From JAADCS01 sp964473735 (GTDB lineage: Bacteria > Hydrothermota > Hydrothermia > LBFQ01), in assembly GCA_964473735.1 (NCBI GenBank), contig CAYYQD010000020.1, forward strand, positions 1 through 26,350: 26,350 nucleotides of DNA, given 5' to 3'. Below are positions 14,178-22,349 of the stretch, one piece after another. How positions within the stretch are numbered: position 1 is the stretch's first letter; every line of letters starts with the position of its first letter. The notes under the pieces are model-generated. The model worked only from the letters and a program-made list of their open reading frames with translations, ran no database searches and was not told the DNA's origin. Position numbers and translations under genes: made by a program.

Positions 14178-15265
14178 TCCTGACGAAGGTTGATAGGTAC
14201 GTCCTGCGGGAGTACCTGAAGGTTTTCCTCGTTCTGGTAGTGGGGGTTATAGGTATATTCGTGGTGGTGAATTTCTTTGAGATGACGGACAAGATAGCGG
14301 ATCACAAACCCTCTCCCATGGCCATAGTCCGATACTACCTCTGGATGCTCCCATATCTCCTGAGCATACTTATGCCCATAGCCGAGCTTCTGGCCTGCTT
14401 CTTCTCCGTGGGTGAGATGAACCGCCGACTTGAGATACTGGCCCTGAAGGCCTCGGGTATTGACATCTGGAGGGTTTTCCTCCCCATACTCCTCCTGGGA
14501 GTCTTCAACGTCGGCGTTGGCATATACCTGAACTACGAGCTCGTACCTAAAGGTAGGCTCCGGGCCGCGGAGATAAAAGCGAAGGAGATAGAGAAACGCA
14601 AGGACCTACCGAGCCGCTCCTTCGCCCGTAATCTCTCGTTCTTCGGTGAGGGGCACAGGCTGTACTTCTTCTCCTACATAAGCGCCAGGGAGAACCGGGC
14701 ACAGGGTATATCCATCTTCGTATTTGACAGCAGCCGACGGATAAGGGAGAGGGTGGACGCGGTCTCCGCTAAGTACTCCGGAGGGAAATGGACGCTTGAG
14801 GGCGTGGTACATCGCACCTTTAAAGGGGACGACGAGGTCCTACGCCGATACGACAGGTTCGTGGATACCCTCATGAAGGAAACTCCGGCTCAGTTCCTCA
14901 AACCCCTCGGGGACTCCCTGATGACGACCCCGGAGCTTCTAAGGAGGATAGACTTCCTGCGGAGGGCGGGGCTGGTGAATTACGAGGAGAGGACGGAGCT
15001 GGCGATAAGGTTCCTGTTCCCCCTGATGAACTTCATAATCCTCCTCATAGGTCTCCCCTTGGCCGTGTTCTCCAGCACCCGCGGTGGGAACAGGGCCTTC
15101 TCCTTCGGCTCCTCGCTGTTTCTGGCCTTCTTCTACTGGGGAGCCCTGCAGTCCGCCCGGGCCTTCGGGGAGACGGGAAGGCTTGACCCGTGGATCGCCG
15201 CCTCCATCCCCAACCTGCTCTTCCTTCTGATAGCCGTTCCCCTGATGTTGAGGATGCACCGCTAA
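14174..15265 (+). CDS. LptF/LptG-family lipopolysaccharide export permease
   Basis: This is a YjgP/YjgQ family permease; with LptB it extracts LPS from the inner membrane and passes it to the Lpt bridge. In 363 residues: the N-terminal DRYVLREYLKVFLVLVVGV segment, helices to about residue 120 including LPYLLSILMPIAELLACFFSVGEMNRRLEILALKASG (a hallmark region), a periplasmic jellyroll-like middle (about 130-270), and C-terminal helices from about 275 (FLFPLMNFIILLIGLPLAVFSS) to the end. The single gene here could be LptF or LptG. TTG at 14174 overlaps the hpf stop; TAGGAG (14168-14173) directly precedes it, so CTG at 14180 is an alternative start with better spacing. The stop overlaps the convergent btuF-like stop by three bases. 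Confidence 0.93.
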   Translation: MILTKVDRYVLREYLKVFLVLVVGVIGIFVVVNFFEMTDKIADHKPSPMAIVRYYLWMLPYLLSILMPIAELLACFFSVGEMNRRLEILALKASGIDIWRVFLPILLLGVFNVGVGIYLNYELVPKGRLRAAEIKAKEIEKRKDLPSRSFARNLSFFGEGHRLYFFSYISARENRAQGISIFVFDSSRRIRERVDAVSAKYSGGKWTLEGVVHRTFKGDDEVLRRYDRFVDTLMKETPAQFLKPLGDSLMTTPELLRRIDFLRRAGLVNYEERTELAIRFLFPLMNFIILLIGLPLAVFSSTRGGNRAFSFGSSLFLAFFYWGALQSARAFGETGRLDPWIAASIPNLLFLLIAVPLMLRMHR

Positions 15266-16017
15266 GACTCCTCACGCATCTTCAGACAGGAGTCTATCTT
15301 AACCTTTAGGGTACCTATCAGGTCAAATACGCTCAAACCGGGGGCGACGTGTTCGTGTTTTAACCTCACCACGCACGCTTTGAAACCTATCCGTCTTCCG
15401 ATCGGTTGCGTCGTGAAGACGATATCCGGATCTTTCGCCATTATCTCCTCGGTGCTCACGGGAACGTACCCTTTGACGCTGGAGAACAGGTTCCTACCAC
15501 CGAAACGCCTTATTATGTCGGATATGTAGGTGCTGTCTCCCGCCACGAAGACGGGCTTTGAGGACAGCTCCACGTAGAAGGTGAAGTTTCCCAGAGGTTT
15601 CACCGCACCCACGACTTTTCTGACGGAGTCCGCTAACCTATCCGCCTCCCTCCTGCGTCCTACCAGCTCCCCCAACCTCTCTATCTCCGCCGCCAATTCG
15701 TCGGCGCTCTCGGGTGAGAAGTCGTAGGTTTTTATACCGAGCTTCTCCAGACGGGCCTTGACTTTCCTCTGCATGGGGAGGACGAGTATGACCACCTCCG
15801 GCTTCAGAGACAGTATCCGCTCGTAGTCCGGGTTTATGAGGTCGCCTACAACCTCCACCCCCTTAACTTTACTGTACGTGCTAACTCCGGATAGGCTACT
15901 CTTACCTCCGATAGCAACCACTATCTCGTCCGCGCTGGGGGCGAGGGAGACTATCCTCCCACTACTTCCACTGGAACACGACAGGGCAAGGATGAGGGGC
16001 AGGGCACGTTTGAACAC
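15262..16017 (-). CDS. BtuF/FecB-like periplasmic binding lipoprotein
   Basis: A 251-residue member of the helical-backbone substrate-binding fold used for cobalamin, siderophores and haem. The N-terminus MFKRALPLILALSC is a short lipoprotein signal with a lipobox Cys at 14 (ALSC; Ala at -3 is less common). Then come RIVSLAPSADEIVVAIGG and YSKVKGVEVVGDLINPDYERILSLKPEVVIL, both typical of BtuF, a long helix around 105-135, and a second lobe with VPVSTEEIMAKDPDIVFTT. No ABC permease or ATPase is adjacent, so the ligand is unassigned. The start is GTG, fixed by a TAGAAT box ending 6 nt before it. Confidence 0.88.
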   Translation of the reverse strand: MFKRALPLILALSCSSGSSGRIVSLAPSADEIVVAIGGKSSLSGVSTYSKVKGVEVVGDLINPDYERILSLKPEVVILVLPMQRKVKARLEKLGIKTYDFSPESADELAAEIERLGELVGRRREADRLADSVRKVVGAVKPLGNFTFYVELSSKPVFVAGDSTYISDIIRRFGGRNLFSSVKGYVPVSTEEIMAKDPDIVFTTQPIGRRIGFKACVVRLKHEHVAPGLSVFDLIGTLKVKIDSCLKMREES

Positions 16018-16023
16018 GCCCCT

Positions 16024-16029
16024 ATTCTA
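16024..16029 (-). promoter_or_regulatory. -10 box (TAGAAT) of the BtuF-like gene
   Basis: Minus-strand TAGAAT ends 6 nt before a GTG start codon, predicting transcription from the G or next to it. It lies in the 32-bp gap after the WD40-like gene. Confidence 0.65.
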
Positions 16030-16049
16030 AAGGGGCCGATGTCCCGCGG

Positions 16050-16913
16050 TTACCTTAGGGACCCGATAGGTACCCTCATTACCCGGGCGTGGCCTTCGGC
16101 GTCGGCCATAACAAAACGGTATCCCGATTCCTCCCAGTCCCCCGACATGATCCAGTGGAAGAAGGGTTGCCCTTCGTATATGACGTTCCTCTCCCTGTCG
16201 TAGAGGCGTGGTACCTTATCCTCGCCGCCGTAGATCACGAAGCGGCCGTCGTAGGATACGCTCACGAACTTGACCCCGTACGTACCTTGAGATACGCTAC
16301 CTAAGAGGTTCCACCCGGCCGTTGAGTAGAAGTATATCCCCTCGTCCGTGGCTATCACCAGATTGCGGTCGTCCCGGGTCCAGAAGAGGTCGGCGACGGG
16401 TGAGGTGAGTTTGAAGGTCCTGTAAGGGATCAAGGTATCTACGAACCACACGTCCACGAAACCGTCGCACGTTCCCGTAGCGAACCTTCTCCCGTCCGGA
16501 GATACGGCCACGGCCGTAAAGGGACACCCGCGCGGGTTGGCCACCTCCACCACGCTGTCGGATGCTGGGTCTATTAGGAGCAGCCCCTTGTTCTGTACGG
16601 CCAAGATGCGTCCCCCGGGGAGCCATGCGAGGTCGTTCGTTGAGGAGGTGTTGTGGTAGGTGTAAAGTCGGCTCCCGTTCAGGGAGTATATGCTAACCTC
16701 ACTTCCTCCCACGGCCAACCTCGTTCCGGGTGGTGACAGCTTTACCACCTTCGGATTCACCATACGCAACGGGAAGCTGGCCTTCATCTGGGAGCCGGTG
16801 TCGGACCACACGTACCCCTCCCCGGCCATATCAACGGTCGCGATGGACCTCTTTCCCCAATCAACGGAGACGACCGGGGCACCGTGGGAGAACACCCAGA
16901 GTATCTCCATCAC
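16050..16913 (-). CDS. WD40-like beta-propeller protein
   Basis: About 287 residues of repeating blades with WD40-type features: FTAVAVSPDGRRFATGTCDGFVDVWFVDTL is a clear repeat, with related ones such as VVKLSPPGTRLAVGGSEVSIYS, VADLFWTRDDRNLVIATDEGIYFYS and FVSVSYDGRFVIYGGEDKVPRLYD. Roughly six or seven blades are present, enough to close a propeller with little else. There is no signal peptide or catalytic motif, so a binding or scaffold role is likely and otherwise unknown. GTG 16913 and ATG 16910 are both possible starts; they overlap the stop of the upstream gene (GTGATGG), so the two genes are translationally coupled. Confidence 0.85.
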   Translation of the reverse strand: MMEILWVFSHGAPVVSVDWGKRSIATVDMAGEGYVWSDTGSQMKASFPLRMVNPKVVKLSPPGTRLAVGGSEVSIYSLNGSRLYTYHNTSSTNDLAWLPGGRILAVQNKGLLLIDPASDSVVEVANPRGCPFTAVAVSPDGRRFATGTCDGFVDVWFVDTLIPYRTFKLTSPVADLFWTRDDRNLVIATDEGIYFYSTAGWNLLGSVSQGTYGVKFVSVSYDGRFVIYGGEDKVPRLYDRERNVIYEGQPFFHWIMSGDWEESGYRFVMADAEGHARVMRVPIGSLR

Positions 16914-17770
16914 CGCGAGGGTCTCTCTATAATCCTGTAGCGCGTTATTACGATGGGTATAAGGCGAAGGGAGACTATACGGACCACGACGTTCTCGGTC
17001 TCACTCCCCCTGTTCTCCAAAATAAAGGCGTAAGATCCACCACGCAGGGATGCGCTGAAACACCCCACACCGACACCTAAGAACCTCTCCAGGGCCCTGA
17101 AGGGGTATCCGGCCTTGGCGTTCTCGTACTCACCGTACTCAAGGAGGTACAGGTTCAGGTGGCCGTACCGGAACATCTTACACACCTCCTGACGGTAAAA
17201 GGGGTTCTCAAGGAAGTACTCCCCGTACTTGAAGCGGAGGGAGTCGTCCACGCTCTGGGGGGATAGGAAGACCACGACCCCGGCCGTGGGGTCCCTCAGC
17301 TGGAAGGTGGGAGGCTTTCCGTAAGTGTTGGCGAAGAAGATGTCGGAGTTCGGAGGCAGGAATATCTCCCACCGGTCTATCTGCTTGTAGGTCGTGTCCC
17401 ACAGGGTATCCCTGTACGGGACCTTAACCTTCACGACTTCAAGGTGGGTGTTGAAGTCCCTCCACTCCGGGGTAGGACGACGTACCACCCTTACCCTCAC
17501 CTTTAGACGGGAGTACAGGGCCCTCCTGTGTATCTCCAGAGTGTACGGCTTGATAGTGTCGCTCACTAAGTGCCACGCCACGCTGTCGGTGTATATCTCC
17601 GAAAGGATAGGCCTCTTCCCAAATTCCCCGAAGTAAACGGCGTCCAGAGGACCGCTCGCCCTGACCTCTAAAACGACAGTATCGCCGGGGGCAGCGTAGA
17701 AGGAGTACCTCCAGGTGGCGTCCCTCCACAGGAGGGACGTTATGACCACCGCCGTATCAAGTATCGGCAA
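16910..17770 (-). CDS. Unknown protein, beta-rich, coupled to the WD40-like gene
   Basis: I recognise no family. About 286 residues from TTG 17770 (GTG 17749 is an alternative; the open frame reaches 17851 but would then overlap thpR by 95 bp). No Shine-Dalgarno site decides the start. The segment WRYSFYAAPGDTVVLEVRASGPLDAVYF and the later GGSYAFILENRGSETENVVVRIV resemble the two halves of GOLD-like or other extracellular beta-sandwich domains. The middle is rich in Trp, Tyr and Pro. No transmembrane helix is evident. It lies between thpR and the WD40-like gene with overlaps on both sides, implying a shared transcript from the sdhC promoter. Confidence 0.7.
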   Translation of the reverse strand: MPILDTAVVITSLLWRDATWRYSFYAAPGDTVVLEVRASGPLDAVYFGEFGKRPILSEIYTDSVAWHLVSDTIKPYTLEIHRRALYSRLKVRVRVVRRPTPEWRDFNTHLEVVKVKVPYRDTLWDTTYKQIDRWEIFLPPNSDIFFANTYGKPPTFQLRDPTAGVVVFLSPQSVDDSLRFKYGEYFLENPFYRQEVCKMFRYGHLNLYLLEYGEYENAKAGYPFRALERFLGVGVGCFSASLRGGSYAFILENRGSETENVVVRIVSLRLIPIVITRYRIIERPSR

Positions 17771-18290
17771 GGTAGTAGTAGTCCAGAGGCTCGTATATCG
17801 CGTTGGGTCTGGCCAGGATACTCCTGAAGAGCACCACCCTCCTGACCTCAAACCCGACGGGGGATACCGAGAAACCCTCCACGTTTACGGGTCTCCTGCT
17901 CCGGGCAACGGTTATGTGGGCCACGAAGGGCTTGTCCCTCGGGGGTATTGAGGGGTCGCCAAGGAGGGTGTCAAGGCGGTCGCTCAGGGATTGAAGTTTC
18001 TTATCGTCCTCCATCCCCACCCATATAACCCTCGCCCCAAACCTACTCGGAAACCCCCCGACCTTACCGAGGCGCAGGGAGAACCTGCTTCCTATGAACC
18101 TGCCCTTCAGACTTTCTCCGATCCGTCGTAGAGTTTTATCATCCACCTCTCCGAAAAAACGCAGGGTTATGTGGAGGTTCTTGGGCGGTACGACCCTTAA
18201 AAACGGGAACTTCCACTTGAGGGTTTTACCCAACCTCCCCACTTCCTCCCTGACCTCGTCTCCCACCTCAACGGCGAGGAAAACGCGCAT
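17757..18290 (-). CDS. thpR: RNA 2',3'-cyclic phosphodiesterase (2H family)
   Basis: ThpR, formerly called 2'-5' RNA ligase, opens 2',3'-cyclic phosphates to 2'-phosphates. The 177-residue product has both 2H catalytic motifs, HITL at 40-43 and HITV at 125-128, in the family contexts PPKNLHITLRFFGEV and FVAHITVARSRRP, and begins MRVFLAVEV as most members do. Its ATG overlaps the sdhC stop by one base (TGATG). Its cellular role next to respiratory genes is unclear; ThpR genes often lie in unrelated operons. Confidence 0.95.
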   Translation of the reverse strand: MRVFLAVEVGDEVREEVGRLGKTLKWKFPFLRVVPPKNLHITLRFFGEVDDKTLRRIGESLKGRFIGSRFSLRLGKVGGFPSRFGARVIWVGMEDDKKLQSLSDRLDTLLGDPSIPPRDKPFVAHITVARSRRPVNVEGFSVSPVGFEVRRVVLFRSILARPNAIYEPLDYYYLADT

Positions 18291-18721
18291 CAGTGGAAGA
18301 AACGCGGGCTAAAGGCCACCACGCTCCAGACTATGAACACCGCGCTGAGGACCATCACCGTCCAGCTGAGGATCCTCTGCCTGTCTATGGAGTTCCTGTA
18401 AGGGTAGACCGGCTTTGAGGGCCTACCTATGAGCATACCGAGCTCGGTTATTATCAGACGGAGGCCGTTCAGGGCGTGGATGGCCACGGCCACCACTAAG
18501 AGCCACTCCCCGATGTGAGCCCACGTGCTACCGGCGACGGTGCTCATGGTGGCCTTCCATGACTCCGGCCCGAAGATCCTCATGCTCGTCACGATTATGT
18601 GTATGGGCAGGTAAAGGACGAGGGCCAGACCCGTTATGCGGTGCAGCAAAAACAGGTAAGCCTCAAGGTTGTACTTTCCAGAGAAGGCCCATTTGACAAA
18701 ACCCTTCCTGCGATTATACAT
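18290..18721 (-). CDS. SdhC-like succinate dehydrogenase/fumarate reductase cytochrome b subunit
   Basis: The 143-residue product has three membrane helices (about 24-46, 70-92 and 117-138). The family motifs LHRITGLALVLYLPIHI (26-42) and IHALNGLRLIITELG (81-95) are present, with His27, His41 and His82 as candidate haem or quinone ligands. It would anchor the flavoprotein and iron-sulfur subunits of complex II in the membrane. sdhA and sdhB are not next to it; instead thpR follows with a one-base overlap. It lies near the oxidase cluster, with SCO just upstream. A TATAAT box ends 8 nt before the ATG. Confidence 0.88.
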   Translation of the reverse strand: MYNRRKGFVKWAFSGKYNLEAYLFLLHRITGLALVLYLPIHIIVTSMRIFGPESWKATMSTVAGSTWAHIGEWLLVVAVAIHALNGLRLIITELGMLIGRPSKPVYPYRNSIDRQRILSWTVMVLSAVFIVWSVVAFSPRFFH

Positions 18722-18729
18722 AAGGGGAT

Positions 18730-18735
18730 ATTATA
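18730..18735 (-). promoter_or_regulatory. -10 box (TATAAT) of the sdhC operon
   Basis: Minus-strand TATAAT ends 8 nt before the ATG at 18721. It probably drives sdhC, thpR, the unknown gene and the WD40-like gene. Confidence 0.7.
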
Positions 18736-18772
18736 GGGTGGCAGGACACCTCGGGACTTCCCGTTGCGGGCA

Positions 18773-19522
18773 TCAAGTCCTCCTACGGCTCAACAGGACG
18801 TACCCGTACACGGCCCCCACGAGGATCAGGCTCAGGATACCGAAAAGCTTTACCACCCTCCAGACTATCAGGTTGTAGGTCTTATTGGCCGAGTTGTACT
18901 GATAGCAGTATAGGAGGAGGCGACTAACCACCTGACTCCTCCCGATCTTCCCATCCGCCGCCTCAAGGAGGGCTAATCGCACGTCGGAAGCCTTAAGGCC
19001 TCCTATATCGTATATGGCCCTTGAAAAGCGGCCGTCGGGGGTGAAGACTACAACGGCCACCGGATGGGCGTAGAGACCTTCCTTCACCTTCCTGTATTTA
19101 AAACCGATGGAGCGGGAGAGCTTTAGGACAGACAGGGAGTCTCCGACGGCGCACGTACCGGCATCTCTACCCAGATAGTTCCATAGCACCCGGCACTTTC
19201 TACGGGCGTCCTCCGGGGTCTCGGAGTGGTTGAAAGAGTAAGCGAATACCCTGTAATCCTTACCCGGACGCAGGTCCTTGAGGTTCATCAGGCTTTCCAC
19301 CAGGAGGCTCAGGGTGGTGCTACATACGACCGGGCAGGTGTAGTACATGGGTACAACTATGACCGGCCTCTTCCCATCAAAGAGAGAGCGGGTGTCAATC
19401 TTCCTACCGTAGGCGTCCACGAGTTTGACGCTGGCCATAGGTTCCCCGCTTTTATCCTCAACCTCCGCCCCCCTGACCTCCCTCGGCACGTACCCACCGA
19501 TTTGCGCAATTAAGAAAATCAT
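18773..19522 (-). CDS. SCO1/SenC-family copper chaperone for cytochrome oxidase
   Basis: SCO proteins are membrane-bound thioredoxin-fold proteins that deliver copper to, or reduce the thiols of, the CuA site of oxidase subunit II. The copper-binding residues are present: C63 and C67 in YTCPVVC, and H153 in YAHPVAVVVF. Additional Cys at 110 and 124 are not canonical. The N-terminus has a hydrophobic segment, and a C-terminal helix (LFGILSLILVGAVYGYVLL) ends in RRR, which is typical of the long SCO type. It is divergent from coxB, whose product has the CuA site. TATAAT ends 8 nt before the ATG. Confidence 0.93.
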   Translation of the reverse strand: MIFLIAQIGGYVPREVRGAEVEDKSGEPMASVKLVDAYGRKIDTRSLFDGKRPVIVVPMYYTCPVVCSTTLSLLVESLMNLKDLRPGKDYRVFAYSFNHSETPEDARRKCRVLWNYLGRDAGTCAVGDSLSVLKLSRSIGFKYRKVKEGLYAHPVAVVVFTPDGRFSRAIYDIGGLKASDVRLALLEAADGKIGRSQVVSRLLLYCYQYNSANKTYNLIVWRVVKLFGILSLILVGAVYGYVLLSRRRT

Positions 19523-19530
19523 GGAACGCT

Positions 19531-19536
19531 ATTATA
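19531..19536 (-). promoter_or_regulatory. -10 box (TATAAT) of the SCO gene
   Basis: Minus-strand TATAAT ends 8 nt before the ATG at 19522. A second minus-strand TATAAT lies at 19556-19561. Confidence 0.65.
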
Positions 19537-19562
19537 ACGCCGGGAACGTTTTGAATATTATA

Positions 19563-19608
19563 CGCACCGTTTTCATACGTGGTGCATACCTTTGCAAAAG
19601 ATTTGCAA
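19563..19608. promoter_or_regulatory. Operator-like repeats between SCO and coxB
   Basis: An imperfect inverted repeat, CGCACC (19563-19568) against GGTGCA (19581-19586) with a 5-bp perfect core GCACC/GGTGC, is followed by two direct TTTGCAA copies (19591-19597, 19602-19608) 11 bp apart, one helical turn, just upstream of the coxB -10 box. This is a plausible site for a regulator of the oxidase genes; the regulator is unknown. Confidence 0.4.
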
Positions 19609-19616
19609 TGCGCCCG

Positions 19617-19622
19617 TATAAT
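19617..19622 (+). promoter_or_regulatory. -10 box (TATAAT) of the cox operon
   Basis: TATAAT ends 6 nt before the ATG at 19629, placing transcription start on the start codon. This decides the coxB start. Confidence 0.75.
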
Positions 19623-19628
19623 TTCCGC

Positions 19629-20717
19629 ATGCTTCACCTTCTGGCCCTTCTACCCGAGAGAGCGTCCAAGGTGGCTCTGGACGTTGATACGGTCTTCTGG
19701 GTCGTCTTCTGGCTATCGGCTATAGCCTTCGTAGGAGTAGTCCTAACTATGCTCGTCTTTATGTTTAAGTATAGAGCCCGGGAGGGGGACGAGGAGCCCG
19801 GAGAGTACATAACCCACAACAACGCGGTTGAGATAACCTGGACCGTCATCCCCGCAGTTGGACTCTTCGCGATATTCTTCCTTAGTCTCCACGCGTACCG
19901 AAGGCTTAAGTACCCGGAGAGGGTGGCCCTGACGGTAAATATAACTGGCAGGCAGTGGGGCTGGAAGGCGGAGTACCCCGACGGCAAAAAGCTGATAACC
20001 GGGACCATAAAGAAAGAGGGACCCATAACCCCCAAGGACTTCAGCCCCATCCTGTACGTCCCCGCAGGCGAGCCCGTTGAGGTGGTCCTGACCTCTCAGG
20101 ACGTCATACACAGCTTTTACGTCCCCGAGTTCCGGGTGAAGTACGACGCAGTTCCGGGGAGATACACGAAGTTATGGTTTCAGGCTTTAAAGCCGGGAAA
20201 GTACCCCGTCCTCTGCACCGAGTACTGTGGCATGTGGCACTCCCGTATGCCCGCCCTGATAGTGGCCCTCAAGCCCGACGAGTGGGAGAGGTTTAAAAGC
20301 ATAGACGCCTCCACCTTTAACTCCACCTTCGCCTCCATGCCGGTTGACAGCTTTCTGGCCGTATTGAGGTTACCTGACGAGGAGTTCGCGAAGGTAGTGG
20401 GCGCCCAAAAGAAGGCAATGGCCTCAATGCCGCTGCATAAGAGGGGGGAACTCCTCTACCAGCAGCTCTGCTCCAGCTGTCATACGACGGACGGAAGCCG
20501 GCTCGTAGGTCCGTCCTTTAAGGGTCTGTACGGCAAAATGGAGAAGCTAAAGGACGGGAGTACGGTTAAGGTGGATGAGAACTACATAAGGGAGTCCATA
20601 CTGGATCCAACGGCTAAGATAGTGGCGGGGTATCCCCCTGCCATGCCGCCCTTTCAGGGGCAGCTGAGCGAGGACGAGATACAGGCGCTCATAGCTTTCA
20701 TAAAGACCTTGAAGTAG
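19629..20717 (+). CDS. coxB: Cytochrome c oxidase subunit II fused to cytochrome c (caa3 type)
   Basis: Subunit II takes electrons into the oxidase through the dinuclear CuA centre. In 362 residues: two N-terminal helices (about 21-47 and 69-89), a cupredoxin domain with CuA ligands H161, C196, E198, C200, H204 and M207 (CTEYCGMWHSRM), and a C-terminal class I cytochrome c domain with CSSCH (281-285) and probable axial Met339 in YPPAMPPF. The fused haem domain defines a caa3-type enzyme. I start at ATG 19629, after the TATAAT box; the frame remains open to 19425, but that would run into the divergent SCO gene and precede the promoter. coxA follows by 9 nt. Confidence 0.96.
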   Translation: MLHLLALLPERASKVALDVDTVFWVVFWLSAIAFVGVVLTMLVFMFKYRAREGDEEPGEYITHNNAVEITWTVIPAVGLFAIFFLSLHAYRRLKYPERVALTVNITGRQWGWKAEYPDGKKLITGTIKKEGPITPKDFSPILYVPAGEPVEVVLTSQDVIHSFYVPEFRVKYDAVPGRYTKLWFQALKPGKYPVLCTEYCGMWHSRMPALIVALKPDEWERFKSIDASTFNSTFASMPVDSFLAVLRLPDEEFAKVVGAQKKAMASMPLHKRGELLYQQLCSSCHTTDGSRLVGPSFKGLYGKMEKLKDGSTVKVDENYIRESILDPTAKIVAGYPPAMPPFQGQLSEDEIQALIAFIKTLK

Positions 20718-20726
20718 GAGGGGAAA

Positions 20727-22349
20727 ATGATAGAGAGCAAGAAGGTTGAAAGGGAAGAAGCGAGGCCCTACGAAACCTACCTTGATAAGAAGGGCCTAAT
20801 GTCGTGGCTATTCACGTTGGATCACAAGCGCATAGGCCTCATGTACCTTACCATCAGCATGCTCTTCTTCTTGGTCGGAGGCCTCTTCGCCCTGATATTC
20901 CGCTCCGAGCTCATGTTCCCCGGTAAGCAGTTCCTGTCCCCCTACGCCCACAACGTCCTCTTCACCCTGCACGGGGCCATACTCATCTTCATGGTCATAA
21001 TCCCTATGATACCGGCGGGTTTCGGCAACTTCTTCTTACCCATAATGGTGGGAGCGAAGGACGTGGCCTTCCCGCGCCTCAACCTCATGAGCGTGTGGCT
21101 CTTCGCCATAGGTGGCATCCTCCTTCTCCTGTCCCTCCTCTTTGGCCCGATAGATACGGGCTGGACCTTCTACACGCCCTATAGTGCCAGCAAGGGGTTA
21201 AACGTCTTCATCGTCTCTCTGGCCGTCTTCATCCTTGGGATGTCCTCTATCCTGACGGGTCTGAACTTCATCGTCACCACCCACAAACTCCGGGCGAAGG
21301 GTATGACGTGGGGAAGGTTGCCCCTGTTCGTATGGGCCCTGTACGCCACCAGCCTGGTGCAGATAATAGCCACGCCCGTTCTGGGGATAACCCTACTGCT
21401 CCTGGGCCTTGAGAACCTATTCCACATAGGTTTCTTCAACCCCAAACTCGGTGGAGACCCCGTCCTGTTCCAGCACCTCTTCTGGTTTTACTCCCACCCG
21501 GCCGTCTATCTCATGATACTCCCGGCCTTCGGGGTGGTTTCGGAGGTGGTCTCAATACACAGCCGTAAGCACATATTCGGGTACTGGTTCATAGCCGCCT
21601 CCTCTCTGGCCATAGCTTTCATAGGTTTCCTGGTATGGGGGCACCACATGTTCACGGCCGGGATGTCCCCCACAGCGGACGTCCTCTTCTCCTTCCTTAC
21701 CTTCTTCGTGGCCGTCCCTACGGCCGTGAAAATATTCAACTGGGTAGCCACCATGTACAGGGGAAAGGTCAGATTTACCACACCCATGCTCTACATCTTC
21801 GCCTTCCTGTTCATATTCTTGGTAGGAGGTCTTACGGGTCTCTTTCTGGCCTCCGTGGGCACGGATATACACCTGCACGACACCTACTTCGTGGTGGCGC
21901 ACTTCCACTTCACCATGGTCGGAGCGGCCGTATTCGCCATATTCGCCGCCTTCTTCCACTGGCTTCCCAAGATGTTCGGCAGGATGTACAACGAGAGGTG
22001 GGCGAAGGTGGGTTGGCTGCTGAACTTCGTTGGATTCAACCTGACCTTCATACCCCAGTTCATAATGGGAAGCATGGGTATGCCACGCCGGTACTGGGAC
22101 TATCCGGTGGAGTTCTGGCCCTATCACTTCACCTCCACGATAGGTGCCTTCACCATAGCCACCGGCGTTCTCATATCCGTCGCTGTGATACTCCACGCCA
22201 TCCTCAAGGGTAAAAAGGCCCCGGACAACCCGTGGGGAGGTATGTCTCTGGAGTGGCAGATACCTTCACCACCCCCAACCGAGAACTTCCTTGAGGAACC
22301 CGTAGTTGAGCACGGACCTTACGACTTCGGCAAAGAGGAGGGACACTGA
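20727..22349 (+). CDS. coxA: Cytochrome c oxidase subunit I (haem-copper oxygen reductase, A2-like)
   Basis: This is the catalytic proton-pumping subunit. The 540 residues contain about 12 helices. Metal ligands: H82 and H394 for the low-spin haem, H392 for the high-spin haem, and H257, H306 and H307 for CuB. Tyr261 in YSHPAVY is the cross-linked Tyr. The YSHP sequence (255-258), in place of the Glu-containing GHPEVY, is the mark of the A2 subfamily, where the YS pair replaces the D-channel Glu. K335 (PTAVKIFNW) keeps the K channel, and D112 (GAKDVAFPRLN) corresponds to the D-channel entrance. The ATG has AGGAGGG (20716-20722). Its stop overlaps coxC by one base. Confidence 0.97.
   Translation: MIESKKVEREEARPYETYLDKKGLMSWLFTLDHKRIGLMYLTISMLFFLVGGLFALIFRSELMFPGKQFLSPYAHNVLFTLHGAILIFMVIIPMIPAGFGNFFLPIMVGAKDVAFPRLNLMSVWLFAIGGILLLLSLLFGPIDTGWTFYTPYSASKGLNVFIVSLAVFILGMSSILTGLNFIVTTHKLRAKGMTWGRLPLFVWALYATSLVQIIATPVLGITLLLLGLENLFHIGFFNPKLGGDPVLFQHLFWFYSHPAVYLMILPAFGVVSEVVSIHSRKHIFGYWFIAASSLAIAFIGFLVWGHHMFTAGMSPTADVLFSFLTFFVAVPTAVKIFNWVATMYRGKVRFTTPMLYIFAFLFIFLVGGLTGLFLASVGTDIHLHDTYFVVAHFHFTMVGAAVFAIFAAFFHWLPKMFGRMYNERWAKVGWLLNFVGFNLTFIPQFIMGSMGMPRRYWDYPVEFWPYHFTSTIGAFTIATGVLISVAVILHAILKGKKAPDNPWGGMSLEWQIPSPPPTENFLEEPVVEHGPYDFGKEEGH

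Noticed and set aside
19425..19628. N-terminal extension of coxB by 68 codons
   Set aside because: It would overlap the divergent SCO gene and contain both promoters; the TATAAT box and the family N-terminus place the start at 19629.
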